Position numbers and translations under genes: made by a program. A stretch of 64,000 nt of DNA from Planctomycetota bacterium (GTDB taxonomy: Bacteria; Planctomycetota; Phycisphaerae; Phycisphaerales; UBA1924). The DNA is taken from the NCBI GenBank assembly GCA_017303555.1, contig JAFLCN010000018.1:1-64000 (forward strand). The letters are read 5' to 3'. Of the stretch, positions 47,463 to 55,434 are shown piece after piece; the first letter of the stretch is position 1, and each line of letters starts with the position of its first letter. Under the pieces are notes generated by a model. The model worked only from the letters and a program-made list of their open reading frames with translations. It made no database searches and was not told where the DNA came from.

Positions 47463-48176
47463 CTAGTGCCCTTTCCCGCCGCAGCAACCGCCGGACGAGC
47501 CCGCGCCCGCCCCAACCGGCTCTTCGACACGCCCCAGCATCAGATCGCACTTGAGCTGCAAAAACCGCGAGTGATGCTCCACGTGCCAGATCGAATACGA
47601 CAAGATGTCGCGCACGCGCTGCTCGCCCCGCTCTGGATGCAACGCGATCCGGTCAAACTGCTCGGCTTTCAGCCCCGACAACCACTGGAAGCTCCACATC
47701 CGCATCGTGTGCATCATCGCGACCGATCCGCCGATCAGGCTCGCCGGGTCGCCCTGCTGCACCTCGCGCGGGATCTGATACAGCCCGCTGTCGATGAACG
47801 CGTTCTCGTCCCACACCGCAAGCACCGGACGATCCTCCGCGATCGCACGCCGCATCCGGTGCACAAACGCCAGCTCCGCATCTGCCATGTGCCCGACCAA
47901 CATCCTCACCGACCAGCGTCCGACATTCGCATCCGGTAGGAACGCGCGGTCCATCTGCTCCGCATCGAGCGAAAACACCCGCGGGTCGTAGTTCCCCACG
48001 CCGCGCCGATAGCGAGAGAGCATCTCAGAAATCGGGAGCGCGGCAATCTCCTTCGCCGTCCCGGTCGGAATCACCAGTTGCTGCGGACCGGTCTTGCAGC
48101 CGCAGCCGCCCCCCGCCGAGGCCTCGCCCGACCCCTTCTTCCCGCCGCAGCAGCCGCCCGAATTTCCTTCGCTCAT
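47463..48176 (-). CDS. DinB/YfiT-like metal-binding protein with CCGG ends
   Basis: The 237-residue protein starts MSEGNSGGCCGGKKGSG at 48176 with AAGGAA upstream. The core resembles the DinB four-helix bundle (VGRWSVRMLVGHMADAELAF, RDILSYSIWHVEHHSRFLQL), with His ligands at HMADAEL and VEHH for a metal ion. Both ends carry the same Cys-rich tag SGGCCGGK, at residues 6-13 and in the last ten residues, plus a CGC cluster near 25-27. The tags may bind metal or serve redox. Function unknown. Confidence 0.75.
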   Translation of the reverse strand: MSEGNSGGCCGGKKGSGEASAGGGCGCKTGPQQLVIPTGTAKEIAALPISEMLSRYRRGVGNYDPRVFSLDAEQMDRAFLPDANVGRWSVRMLVGHMADAELAFVHRMRRAIAEDRPVLAVWDENAFIDSGLYQIPREVQQGDPASLIGGSVAMMHTMRMWSFQWLSGLKAEQFDRIALHPERGEQRVRDILSYSIWHVEHHSRFLQLKCDLMLGRVEEPVGAGAGSSGGCCGGKGH

Positions 48177-48265
48177 GACAGATTCCTTTCGTCGCCTCAT
48201 CGTAGGAGTTGCGGGGCGGGCCTCTACCAGGTCCAAAGTCGCCGCTTCCCGTGCTACGGTCGGTC

Positions 48266-48655
48266 ATGACCCAGTCCCCGCAGCGCCGCCTCGCCCTTCG
48301 AGTCACCACGATGCCGCGCGATACGAACCACTACGGCACGATTTTCGGTGGCGTCATCCTTTCCTACATCGACCAGGCCGGCTTCGTCGAGGCCTGTCAC
48401 CACGGCCGTCACCGTTGGGTCACCGCCGCCATCGACCGGGTCGAGTTCAAAGCCCCCGTCCTGGTCGGCGAGGTCGTCAATTTCTACGGGACGACTACCC
48501 GTTTAGGAACCACCTCCGTCACGGTCCTGGTCGAAGTCGAGGCCGAACGAGAAAAGGACGGGAAATTGGTCCCCGTGACCGCCGCCACCCTCGTCATGGT
48601 CTGCGTCGATCAACACGGCAAGCCGATCCCGTTCCGCCAGCCCCCGACCGCCTAA
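48266..48655 (+). CDS. acyl-CoA thioesterase (hotdog fold)
   Basis: The 129-residue protein MTQSPQRRLALRVTT... has TNHYGTIFGGVILSYIDQAG, the hotdog helix with catalytic Asp, and AAIDRVEFKAPVLVGEVVNF. It matches the YciA/Acot-like group that hydrolyses acyl-CoAs. It is divergent from the DinB-like gene, and the start codon fits the fold's beginning. Confidence 0.9.
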   Translation: MTQSPQRRLALRVTTMPRDTNHYGTIFGGVILSYIDQAGFVEACHHGRHRWVTAAIDRVEFKAPVLVGEVVNFYGTTTRLGTTSVTVLVEVEAEREKDGKLVPVTAATLVMVCVDQHGKPIPFRQPPTA

Positions 48656-48734
48656 CCGTGCCTTTCGTGGCACCGCTTTCCAGTGCCGTGATCCGGCACA
48701 CTTTGCACTCTTGCTTCGGGTACACTACCGACCC

Positions 48735-49085
48735 ATGTCCCAGAGTTCCTTCGTCACCAGCGGTCTTGTCGGCAACGTGATGGTCGCACGCCTCGAGCGC
48801 GAGAAGATCACCGAGCACGAGTGTCAGGTCATCCTCGCCGAATTGACCAATGCCGCGGCACAATGCCACAACCACCTCGCGGTCGACCTCAGCATGGTCA
48901 CGCTCATCGCCTCCGCCGGCCTCGGCGCGCTCATCACGCTCAACAAGACGATCAAGGGCAAAGGTGGCAAGGTCGTCTTCTTCAACATGAGCGACGACCT
49001 CATGCAGGTTTTCAAACTGACCCGCCTCAACACGCTGCTCTCGATCGTCAAAGATCGCGATGCCGCCGTCAAAGCCGCGCTCTGA
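48735..49085 (+). CDS. anti-sigma-factor antagonist-like STAS protein
   Basis: The 116-residue STAS-domain protein has HLAVDLSMVTLIASAGLGAL, the position of the phosphorylated Ser in SpoIIAA-like proteins (S in ASAGLG), and VVFFNMSDDLMQVFKLTRL. It would be controlled by a kinase that phosphorylates that serine. No kinase or anti-sigma gene is adjacent. The start at 48735 has no clear SD. Confidence 0.88.
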   Translation: MSQSSFVTSGLVGNVMVARLEREKITEHECQVILAELTNAAAQCHNHLAVDLSMVTLIASAGLGALITLNKTIKGKGGKVVFFNMSDDLMQVFKLTRLNTLLSIVKDRDAAVKAAL

Positions 49086-49122
49086 TTCCAGTCTCCCGCG
49101 GCAGTGGGGCAGGAATCCGAAC

Positions 49123-49707
49123 ATGCAATCCCTTGAGCCAAGCACGCCCCGCCTCGCCGTGATGATCTCCGGTGGCGGGCGAACGCTCCTCAATCTCCTC
49201 GATCGAATCGCAAAGGGTGAGCTGCGGGCGCAGGTCGCCCTCGTCATCGCTTCGTCGGAATGTGCGGGCGCTGAGAAGGCGCGTGCCGCGGGATTGCCCA
49301 CGCAGGTCATCCCCGGGCGCATCCCCGCGCAGAAACTCGAAACAGTCCTGCGCGAGCACCGAATCGACTGGGTCGTGCTCGCCGGATATCTGAAACTCGT
49401 TGACATCCCGCCCGCGTTCAACGGGCGTGTGGTGAACATTCACCCCGCACTCCTTCCCAAGCACGGCGGCCCGGGCCTGTACGGGCATTTCGTGCACGAA
49501 GCCGTGCTCAAGGCCGGCGACAAAGTCTCCGGCTGCACCGTGCACCTCTGCGATTCCCGCTACGACACCGGCCCGATCGTGCTTCAGAAAGAAGTGCCCG
49601 TTCTCGCAGGCGACACCCCAGATTCGCTCGCCGCCCGAGTCTTCGAGGCCGAACGCGAAGCCTTTCCGCAAGCTCTCGGCAAGTTGCTTTCCGGGTGGCG
49701 ACCGTGA
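49123..49707 (+). CDS. purN: phosphoribosylglycinamide formyltransferase
   Basis: PurN formylates GAR in purine synthesis. The 194-residue protein has RLAVMISGGGRTLLNLLD, WVVLAGYLKLV, the catalytic NIHPALLPKHGG and CDSRYDTGPIVLQKEVPV. The start at 49123 is an ATG 22 codons into a longer frame. The gene is 37 bases after the STAS gene. Confidence 0.93.
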   Translation: MQSLEPSTPRLAVMISGGGRTLLNLLDRIAKGELRAQVALVIASSECAGAEKARAAGLPTQVIPGRIPAQKLETVLREHRIDWVVLAGYLKLVDIPPAFNGRVVNIHPALLPKHGGPGLYGHFVHEAVLKAGDKVSGCTVHLCDSRYDTGPIVLQKEVPVLAGDTPDSLAARVFEAEREAFPQALGKLLSGWRP

Positions 49708-49757
49708 ACTCAAGCGCCGCAATCGCGCAATGCAGGAGCCCCTTCCTAGCGAGGGTT

Positions 49758-51590
49758 ATGCAGCAAGACGGGAAGAGTTCACCACAGAGTCGCAGAGGAC
49801 ACAGAGAAAGCGGGAAGATTTGGAAATGGATTGGTCGCCACCAAGAGAGCGTCAAACCGCCAGTCCAATTCTCGCCTTTTTCTCTGCGATCTCTGCGACT
49901 CTGCGGTGAATGTTTCTTGTCGGTGCATAACCCCCCAGTGGGAGGGGGTTGGGGGTGGGTTGAAAAGGCGCGATCGTTTCGTTGGCAAACAAGAACCAAA
50001 GCCCTCCGCCTCTTCCCAACTGCCTTCGTCTCTCCCCTCTCTCTTCTCTTCCTCCTCTCCGTGCTCTCCGTGTTCTCCGTGGTGAATTGCTTTGCCGTCG
50101 AACCCGAAACTCCCGCCGAATTCGAAGCCAAGACCAACGAAGCCCTCGCCAAACGCGACTTCGCACAGGCCGAACCGCTCCTCCGCCGCCAAATCGAGCT
50201 GCAACCCCGCGAATTCGTCCCGCTCTACAACCTCGCCTGCGTCCGCGCTGCGCAGGGCGATGGCAGAGAAGCCGGCACTCTCCTTGTCCGCGCCGTCGAA
50301 AACGGTTTCGACGACATCCGCAAACTCATCCGCGATCCCGATCTCGCCGGCGCACGCGACGACGCCAACTACAAGAAAATCGTCGCCAACTGGCCCACGA
50401 TTCTCGAGGCCCGCAAACAGTCCAACCTCGATCAGGTTCGCCGCATCTTCTCGCACCCGGATGATGGCGCCGAGTACACCGAGGTTGTCGATGAAAAACG
50501 CCGCCTGATTTACCGATCCGCCTTCGACCCCACCGAGTTCAAAAAAGCCCGCGAAGAGATCGAAGGCCTCGCCGACTGGGCTGAAAAAACTGTCTTCCCC
50601 GGCCTGTGGGATCCCACGGAACTCGCGCTCGATCCGTGGGTCGTCATCGTGCTCCCCAGCCGCCGCGATTTCACAACGTGGCAGATCGTCACCTTCGGTC
50701 CCGGAGCGCGAACCGGCTTTTCCACCATCGGCGGCGCCTACATCCACGAACAAAAGCAGCTCGTTTCGCAGGATCTCGGCTCGACCCTCCGCCACGAGTT
50801 CTTCCACGTGCTCCACTGGCGCGACTGCACCCGCAAGGGTCAAACGCACGAGTACTGGGTGCAGGAAGGTCTCGCCAGCCTCGTCGAAGATGTCGATGTC
50901 CCGGCGGGCTCTTCGTACGCCAACCTCAAACCCGTTCCCTCCTGGCGCACCAACATCGTCCAGCGCCGCGACCGCAGCAACACGCTGATGCCGCTCGAAA
51001 AATTCTGCACGCAGCCCCGCGACAAGTTCCTCTCTTCGCAGCAGCTCGCCAACTACGCCGAGGCCCGCGCGATCTTTTTGTACCTGTACGAGAAGAACCA
51101 GCTTCTGCCGTGGTACACCGCGTACGGGCGCGAAACCATGTCCGAGGCCGGACCAGACAAAGCCGGACTCAAAGCCGGAATCAAGGCATTCGAGACGGTC
51201 TTCGCCCAACCCCTCAAAGAAACGGACAAGGAGTTCCGTTTCTGGGTCCGCAAGCTCCCCGAAGTCGCGGAGGAAATCCGCGAAGGCATGGCAAGTCTGG
51301 GTGTCGAGGTCGAGACCGGCACCGGCGATGGCGTCACCGTCACCTCGATCATCGAACCGCCGGGCAAAGGCGGCCACGCGAACATCATCCCCGCCCTCAC
51401 CCTCCGGGGCATCAAGGGCGAAATCCGCATCGGCGATGTCATCACCGCAGTGGGGGGCCAGGCCACGCGCGATGTCTCCGAACTCGTGCGAGTCCTGAGC
51501 ACAAAGAAACCCGGCGACGAAGTCGTCATCTCGTATCGCCGAAGGTCCCAGCCGGGCGAAGCCACGATCAAGCTGATCCCAAGACCGTGA
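49758..51590 (+). CDS. secreted HExxH metalloprotease-like protein with PDZ domain
   Basis: The conserved part starts near residue 115 of the ATG frame (about base 50,100). It has TPR-like helices, the zinc motif RHEFFHVLHWRD (HExxH), a following WVQEGLASLVEDVD (likely third ligand), and a C-terminal PDZ domain (GEIRIGDVITAVGGQATRDV). A hydrophobic run LSLLFLLSVLSVFSVVNCFA just before the mature domain looks like a signal peptide, but it is encoded in repeat DNA (50,041-50,085). Upstream frame is mostly repeat sequence, so the true start is unclear. DUF1570-like by motif. Confidence 0.7.
   Translation: MQQDGKSSPQSRRGHRESGKIWKWIGRHQESVKPPVQFSPFSLRSLRLCGECFLSVHNPPVGGGWGWVEKARSFRWQTRTKALRLFPTAFVSPLSLLFLLSVLSVFSVVNCFAVEPETPAEFEAKTNEALAKRDFAQAEPLLRRQIELQPREFVPLYNLACVRAAQGDGREAGTLLVRAVENGFDDIRKLIRDPDLAGARDDANYKKIVANWPTILEARKQSNLDQVRRIFSHPDDGAEYTEVVDEKRRLIYRSAFDPTEFKKAREEIEGLADWAEKTVFPGLWDPTELALDPWVVIVLPSRRDFTTWQIVTFGPGARTGFSTIGGAYIHEQKQLVSQDLGSTLRHEFFHVLHWRDCTRKGQTHEYWVQEGLASLVEDVDVPAGSSYANLKPVPSWRTNIVQRRDRSNTLMPLEKFCTQPRDKFLSSQQLANYAEARAIFLYLYEKNQLLPWYTAYGRETMSEAGPDKAGLKAGIKAFETVFAQPLKETDKEFRFWVRKLPEVAEEIREGMASLGVEVETGTGDGVTVTSIIEPPGKGGHANIIPALTLRGIKGEIRIGDVITAVGGQATRDVSELVRVLSTKKPGDEVVISYRRRSQPGEATIKLIPRP
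49778..49910. repeat. imperfect inverted repeat of the CACAGAG family
   Basis: The left arm (49778-49810: TTCACCACAGAGTCGCAGAG and the following 13 bases) pairs with the right arm (49877-49910) with several mismatches. The spacer is about 66 bases. It resembles the element at 61743-61919 and is likely a mobile, non-coding or foldback repeat. It lies under the dubious N-terminus of the HExxH protein. Confidence 0.75.
49940..49959 (+). repeat. G-rich 20-mer, copy 1
   Basis: GGGAGGGGGTTGGGGGTGGG, identical to the copy at 52103-52122. It could form a G-quadruplex. Confidence 0.8.
50041..50085 (+). repeat. repeat arm CTCTCCGTG family, overlapping a signal-peptide coding stretch
   Basis: The sequence (CTCTTCTCTTCCTCCTCTCC and following) ends with GTGGTGAA, like the right arm of the CACAGAG elements. 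It encodes the hydrophobic run LSVLSVFSVVN in the HExxH gene. No clear left arm was found. Confidence 0.6.
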
Positions 51591-51634
51591 CGATTTTCGG
51601 CTTCTGCGAAACCGCCCCGTACCGCGCGTCGAAT

Positions 51635-51651
51635 ACTATGGTACACATAGT
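51635..51651. promoter_or_regulatory. candidate PadR operator (inverted repeat)
   Basis: ACTATG-GTACA-CATAGT, a 17-base inverted repeat about 70 bases upstream of the PadR start. PadR proteins usually bind AT-rich inverted repeats near their own promoter, so autoregulation is plausible. The match to a consensus is by eye. Confidence 0.45.
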
Positions 51652-51658
51652 GTGGTCC

Positions 51659-51689
51659 CCATAGGTCCTATAGGACCCATGAGACCTAT
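51659..51689. repeat. 9-base-period repeat with palindrome, upstream of the PadR gene
   Basis: CCATAGGTC, CTATAGGAC, CCATGAGAC and CTATC follow each other with 9-base period. Within it GGTCCTATAGGACC (51664-51677) is a perfect 14-base palindrome about 45 bases before the PadR ATG. It resembles the repeat at 27063-27093. Confidence 0.7.
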
Positions 51690-51722
51690 CTGCTCGCTCC
51701 TCCTTCTTCAGGACTCTCCCCC

Positions 51723-52088
51723 ATGAAAATCGAACGCGAACTGATGCGAGGCGCCGGCCCTGTTGCCGTGCTCAAGCTCCTCAATCGCCGCGAGATGTAC
51801 GGCTACGAACTCGTTGAAACTCTCGCGGAGCGCACCGACGGCGCTCTCGCCATGGGGCAATCCACGCTCTACCCCATGCTCTACAACCTCGAAGCGCAGG
51901 GCTTCATCGAGGGTTACTGGAAAGAAGCCGGCACGAAAGGCGCCGACGGTTCCCGCGACCGCAAGTACTACCGCCTCACCGACAAGGGCAAGAAGCGCCT
52001 CGTCGACGACTCGAAACAGTGGGAGGCCGTCACCAAGGCGATGCAGGCGATCGGCGTCATATCGCACGCTCCCGTCCTCGCCGTCTGA
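51723..52088 (+). CDS. PadR-family transcriptional regulator
   Basis: The 121-residue winged-helix protein has LNRREMYGYELVETLAERTD, MGQSTLYPMLYNLEAQGFIE and DRKYYRLTDKGKKRLVDDS, the PadR signature. PadR regulators usually repress a nearby gene, here likely the HAAS-like membrane gene 132 bases downstream, and often themselves. The candidate operator is upstream. Confidence 0.93.
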   Translation: MKIERELMRGAGPVAVLKLLNRREMYGYELVETLAERTDGALAMGQSTLYPMLYNLEAQGFIEGYWKEAGTKGADGSRDRKYYRLTDKGKKRLVDDSKQWEAVTKAMQAIGVISHAPVLAV

Positions 52089-52102
52089 AGCCCCCTCCCC
52101 GA

Positions 52103-52122
52103 GGGAGGGGGTTGGGGGTGGG
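52103..52122 (+). repeat. G-rich 20-mer, copy 2
   Basis: Identical to 49940-49959, preceded by a complementary CCCCCTCCCC at 52091-52100 that could pair with GGGAGGGG. It lies right after the PadR gene and may act as a weak terminator or quadruplex. Confidence 0.75.
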
Positions 52123-52219
52123 CTGTGTTGACGCAGCCGGTACCCAAGGTACTCAGCCTGATGTTCCCGCATTCCTTCTGTCTCTTCCACGTTCGCCAAA
52201 AACAAAGAGCGCAGACGCC

Positions 52220-54031
52220 ATGATCCCAACCCCATTCACTTCCACATCAAGCACGCCGCAAGCTTCTCCCACAACTATTTCTGCCGCCTCCCTCCCTCCC
52301 GATCTCCGCCGAGTCGTCGATCAGGTCCTCAAAAAGAGCGGCCTTTGGCCCGCCGAACGCGCCGACGTCGAATCAGAACTAGCGGCACACTTCACCGACG
52401 GTCTCGCATCCGGTGCATCGCCCGAGCAACTCGCCATCGACTTTGGCGACCCCGCTGCCGCGGCCAAGCTCATCCGCCGGAGCAAGATTCGTAATCGTTC
52501 GTTTCGATGGAAAGTGCAGCGTGCAATACGTCTCGGCGTGATCGGGACAACAGTCCTCGTCGTCGGTGCTTACACGCTCGTCGCGATCCGTTTCTACATC
52601 GGCTCGCCCACCATCTCTCGCAACATCCGCAACGAGCTCAACGCACCGATCCTCGCCGTGCCGAAGGCGCAGCGTGCCTGGCCCGTCTATCGCAATGCGC
52701 TCAGCGTGATGGTCAATCCGCCATCTCCCGGTCTTGACAATTCCGATCCCGCGGCTTCCCAGCGAGCCCCGATCTCGCCGTTTGTTTCGCCCGCCGGTGC
52801 GAAAACAAACCAGGCCGCGCTGGCCGAGATCCGCCGGGGAGCGTCGCTCCCCGCACTCGGCGCGATCCTGAACGATCCCGAAGACCGCGTGCAAGCGCAG
52901 CACCTCGCGCGCCTGTCGGGCCAGAAAAACTGGGAATCGACCGAGTACCCGCTTCCCCCCGACGACTCGCCGGCGGTCCACATTCTGCTGCCGCAGCTCG
53001 GCACGCTGCGCTCCTTCGCCCGGCTGCTCGCTCAAGATGCGCGCGATTCTTTTGCCGCCGGAAACGGCCAGCAGGGAGGCGAAGATCTGGTCGCCATGGC
53101 ACGCATCGCGATGCAATCCCGCGAAGCCGGCTTCCTGATCTCGGATCTTGTCTCGCTGGCGATCGGCGATCTGGCGATGGCGAATATGCGTCGGGCCTTG
53201 ACGCAGACTCCCGAGTTGCTCAGCGACGCGGCACTCGGCGACTTCGCCGCCGCGCTGCGCTCGATGGGCCCGCGTGAGCGCCTCGTGCGATTCGACAGCG
53301 AGCGGCTGAGTTTCGAGGATTCGCTCCAGCGCTCATTCACCGATGACGGCAACGGCGATGGCCGCCTCACACCCGCGGGTGTGCGATATCTCGCGAGCCT
53401 GATGGAGTTCGGCCCAGATTCCCCGAACAGCCCCGCCAATTCCGAATTCGTGTCCGCTCCCCTGCAGGCCAGCATCGGGCCCGGACGCAAGGCGATCCGC
53501 GAGCAGTACTTCGGCATCCTTCAGCGGGTGGAAGATTGGGGAAAGGAGCCCGCGTGGCGCCGATCGGAACGCCCCGTCGTCGATTCCAAGCCCTGGTCGG
53601 TCGCAAACCCGCTCAGTTTCATATCAGTCCTGCTCCCGGCGATTACAAACGCCGTCGAAGCCGCCGATCGCTTTGATACCAGCCGCGAGGCCACGCTCGC
53701 CATCATCGATATCGAACTCTTCCGACGCAAACACGGCCGGCTTCCCGAACAATTGGCCGAGGTGTTCGGAGATTTCAAACCCAAGCTCCCGCTCGATCTC
53801 GCGGACGGGCAACCCCTTCGCTACAAACGCGTGGGCGATTCCTACACCCTCTACTCCCTCGGCTCCAACAAGCAGGACGATGGCGGCACTCCGGCGAAGA
53901 ACTCCTCCGAGGAATCTCAGATCAGCAGCTTCCGTTATCTGCCGCCTCCGGCGGGTATCGATTGGGTTTTCTTCCCCTGGATCGAACCTGTCGATGCGAG
54001 CCCCACGGCGTCCGGTGTCACCGGCTCCTGA
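52220..54031 (+). CDS. HAAS-like single-pass membrane protein, PadR partner
   Basis: The 603-residue protein begins MIPTPFTS at 52220. Its N-terminal part (about 30-95) is a HAAS/DUF1700-like helical domain (PPDLRRVVDQVLKKSGLWPA, ADVESELAAHFTDGLASGAS, EQLAIDFGDPAAAAKLIRRS). One membrane segment follows (about 110-132) and then a 470-residue extracytoplasmic domain I do not recognise, Asp/Pro/Ser-rich with a C-terminal pattern (GQPLRYKRVGDSYTLYSLGS) seen in planctomycete pseudopilin-like tails. PadR-HAAS pairs usually regulate envelope genes. Confidence 0.75.
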   Translation: MIPTPFTSTSSTPQASPTTISAASLPPDLRRVVDQVLKKSGLWPAERADVESELAAHFTDGLASGASPEQLAIDFGDPAAAAKLIRRSKIRNRSFRWKVQRAIRLGVIGTTVLVVGAYTLVAIRFYIGSPTISRNIRNELNAPILAVPKAQRAWPVYRNALSVMVNPPSPGLDNSDPAASQRAPISPFVSPAGAKTNQAALAEIRRGASLPALGAILNDPEDRVQAQHLARLSGQKNWESTEYPLPPDDSPAVHILLPQLGTLRSFARLLAQDARDSFAAGNGQQGGEDLVAMARIAMQSREAGFLISDLVSLAIGDLAMANMRRALTQTPELLSDAALGDFAAALRSMGPRERLVRFDSERLSFEDSLQRSFTDDGNGDGRLTPAGVRYLASLMEFGPDSPNSPANSEFVSAPLQASIGPGRKAIREQYFGILQRVEDWGKEPAWRRSERPVVDSKPWSVANPLSFISVLLPAITNAVEAADRFDTSREATLAIIDIELFRRKHGRLPEQLAEVFGDFKPKLPLDLADGQPLRYKRVGDSYTLYSLGSNKQDDGGTPAKNSSEESQISSFRYLPPPAGIDWVFFPWIEPVDASPTASGVTGS

Positions 54032-54111
54032 TTTCAGCGCGGCGAGTCGATTTTCTTTCGCCGTCGAGGCAATCTCGCCGCTCCGATTCTCGCCGTCGCT
54101 ATCCTGCGATC

Positions 54112-55155
54112 ATGGCGGAGCCATCCATCAAAATCGCGTCTCAGAACGGAATCGCATCCAACTCCGGCGCAACCGCCGATCCCACGCGGGCTTCCGAAGC
54201 GCCCGCGCCCGTTTCCGTCGAAATGAAGCCCAAGCCCGGCCCCGACGGCATCATCCGTTCCGCCCCCGAAACCCCCCTCATCGACATCATGGGCGGCAGT
54301 TCCCGCCACCAGATCAACGTGCTCGACCACGGCTTCATCGCCCTCGTCGATTGCATGCCGCGGCTTGTTCCGCAAGGCCAAACCGCAGACGCCGCCATCG
54401 TCCAGGCCGCCCGCGTTTCCTATGGGCAGGGCACCAAGAAGCTCAACGAAGACCGCGGCCTGATCCGCTATTTGCTCCGCCATCGCCACACCACGCCGCT
54501 CGAGATGGTGGAAGTGAAGTTCCACGTCTGCATGCCGATCTTCATCGCCCGCCAGTGGATCCGGCACCGCACGGCCAATGTGAACGAATACTCGGCCCGC
54601 TATTCGATCCTTCCCGATCGCTTTTACACGCCCAATCTCGATCAGGTCCGCAAGCAGAGCAAGGCGAATCGTCAGGGCGGCGAAGAGCTTTTCCGCGTCC
54701 ACGACGATGCGCAGGATCTCAAGACAGCCCAGGAGTTTGTGAACTACCTCGACGATGTCGAAGGCTTTTACAAGCGGTACTTGGCGCTGACCGAGCAGGG
54801 CGTCAGCCGCGAGATGGCCCGGATCGGCCTGCCGGTCAATATGTACACCGAGTGGTACTGGAAGTGCGATCTGCACAACACGCTGCGGTTCCTGGCCTTA
54901 CGCATCGATGCCCATGCCCAGGCTGAAATCCGCGTCTTCGCAGAGGCGATGCTCAAGCTCATCGAGCCGCTGGTCCCCGCAACGGTTGAAGCCTGGCGGG
55001 ATTACGAACTGGGCGGCGTCCATCTGAGCCGTCTCGAAGCCGAGGCCCTGAGCCGCCTCGCCTCTGGCGGCAACCCCGAACTCGCGTGCGACAACGCACG
55101 CGAGCGGGCCGAATGGGCCACCAAGCGTGAAAAGCTTGGCTTTGGCAAGGGCTAA
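54112..55155 (+). CDS. thyX: FAD-dependent thymidylate synthase
   Basis: ThyX makes dTMP from dUMP with FAD and methylene-THF. The 347-residue protein has the ThyX motif RHRTANVNEYSARYS and the N-terminal part VSYGQGTKKLNEDRGLIRYL, then RHRHTTPLEMVEVKFHV. A non-conserved lead of about 55 residues precedes the fold. A class-I ThyA is not seen. It starts 80 bases after the HAAS-like gene. Confidence 0.95.
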   Translation: MAEPSIKIASQNGIASNSGATADPTRASEAPAPVSVEMKPKPGPDGIIRSAPETPLIDIMGGSSRHQINVLDHGFIALVDCMPRLVPQGQTADAAIVQAARVSYGQGTKKLNEDRGLIRYLLRHRHTTPLEMVEVKFHVCMPIFIARQWIRHRTANVNEYSARYSILPDRFYTPNLDQVRKQSKANRQGGEELFRVHDDAQDLKTAQEFVNYLDDVEGFYKRYLALTEQGVSREMARIGLPVNMYTEWYWKCDLHNTLRFLALRIDAHAQAEIRVFAEAMLKLIEPLVPATVEAWRDYELGGVHLSRLEAEALSRLASGGNPELACDNARERAEWATKREKLGFGKG

Positions 55156-55434
55156 GCAGCGTAAGCACCACGCAACGAAACGGAAATCCGCATGCTTTTG
55201 TACCAGACCTCTTCCAGGGGAGGTCCGGCGGTAAGTTATTGCCTTTTCTGAGCTTGGGACGGGGTATTCCGGCCTTGCCGACGGGGTAAAAAAGCCCGGC
55301 AAAACCGAAAAAACCGACTTTTCCGCCAACTTCGCTGGCAACGCGCAAAACACGAGGCAGATTTCACTACGGCTCCGCGAGGTGTTCGTGCGAGCCAGTG
55401 TTTGTCTTCCTTCGAGATTTGTGAGGAGACCGAA

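Noticed and set aside
49060..49122. Upstream extension of purN
   Set aside because: The extra 21 residues are not conserved-looking and overlap the STAS gene end; the ATG at 49123 is better.
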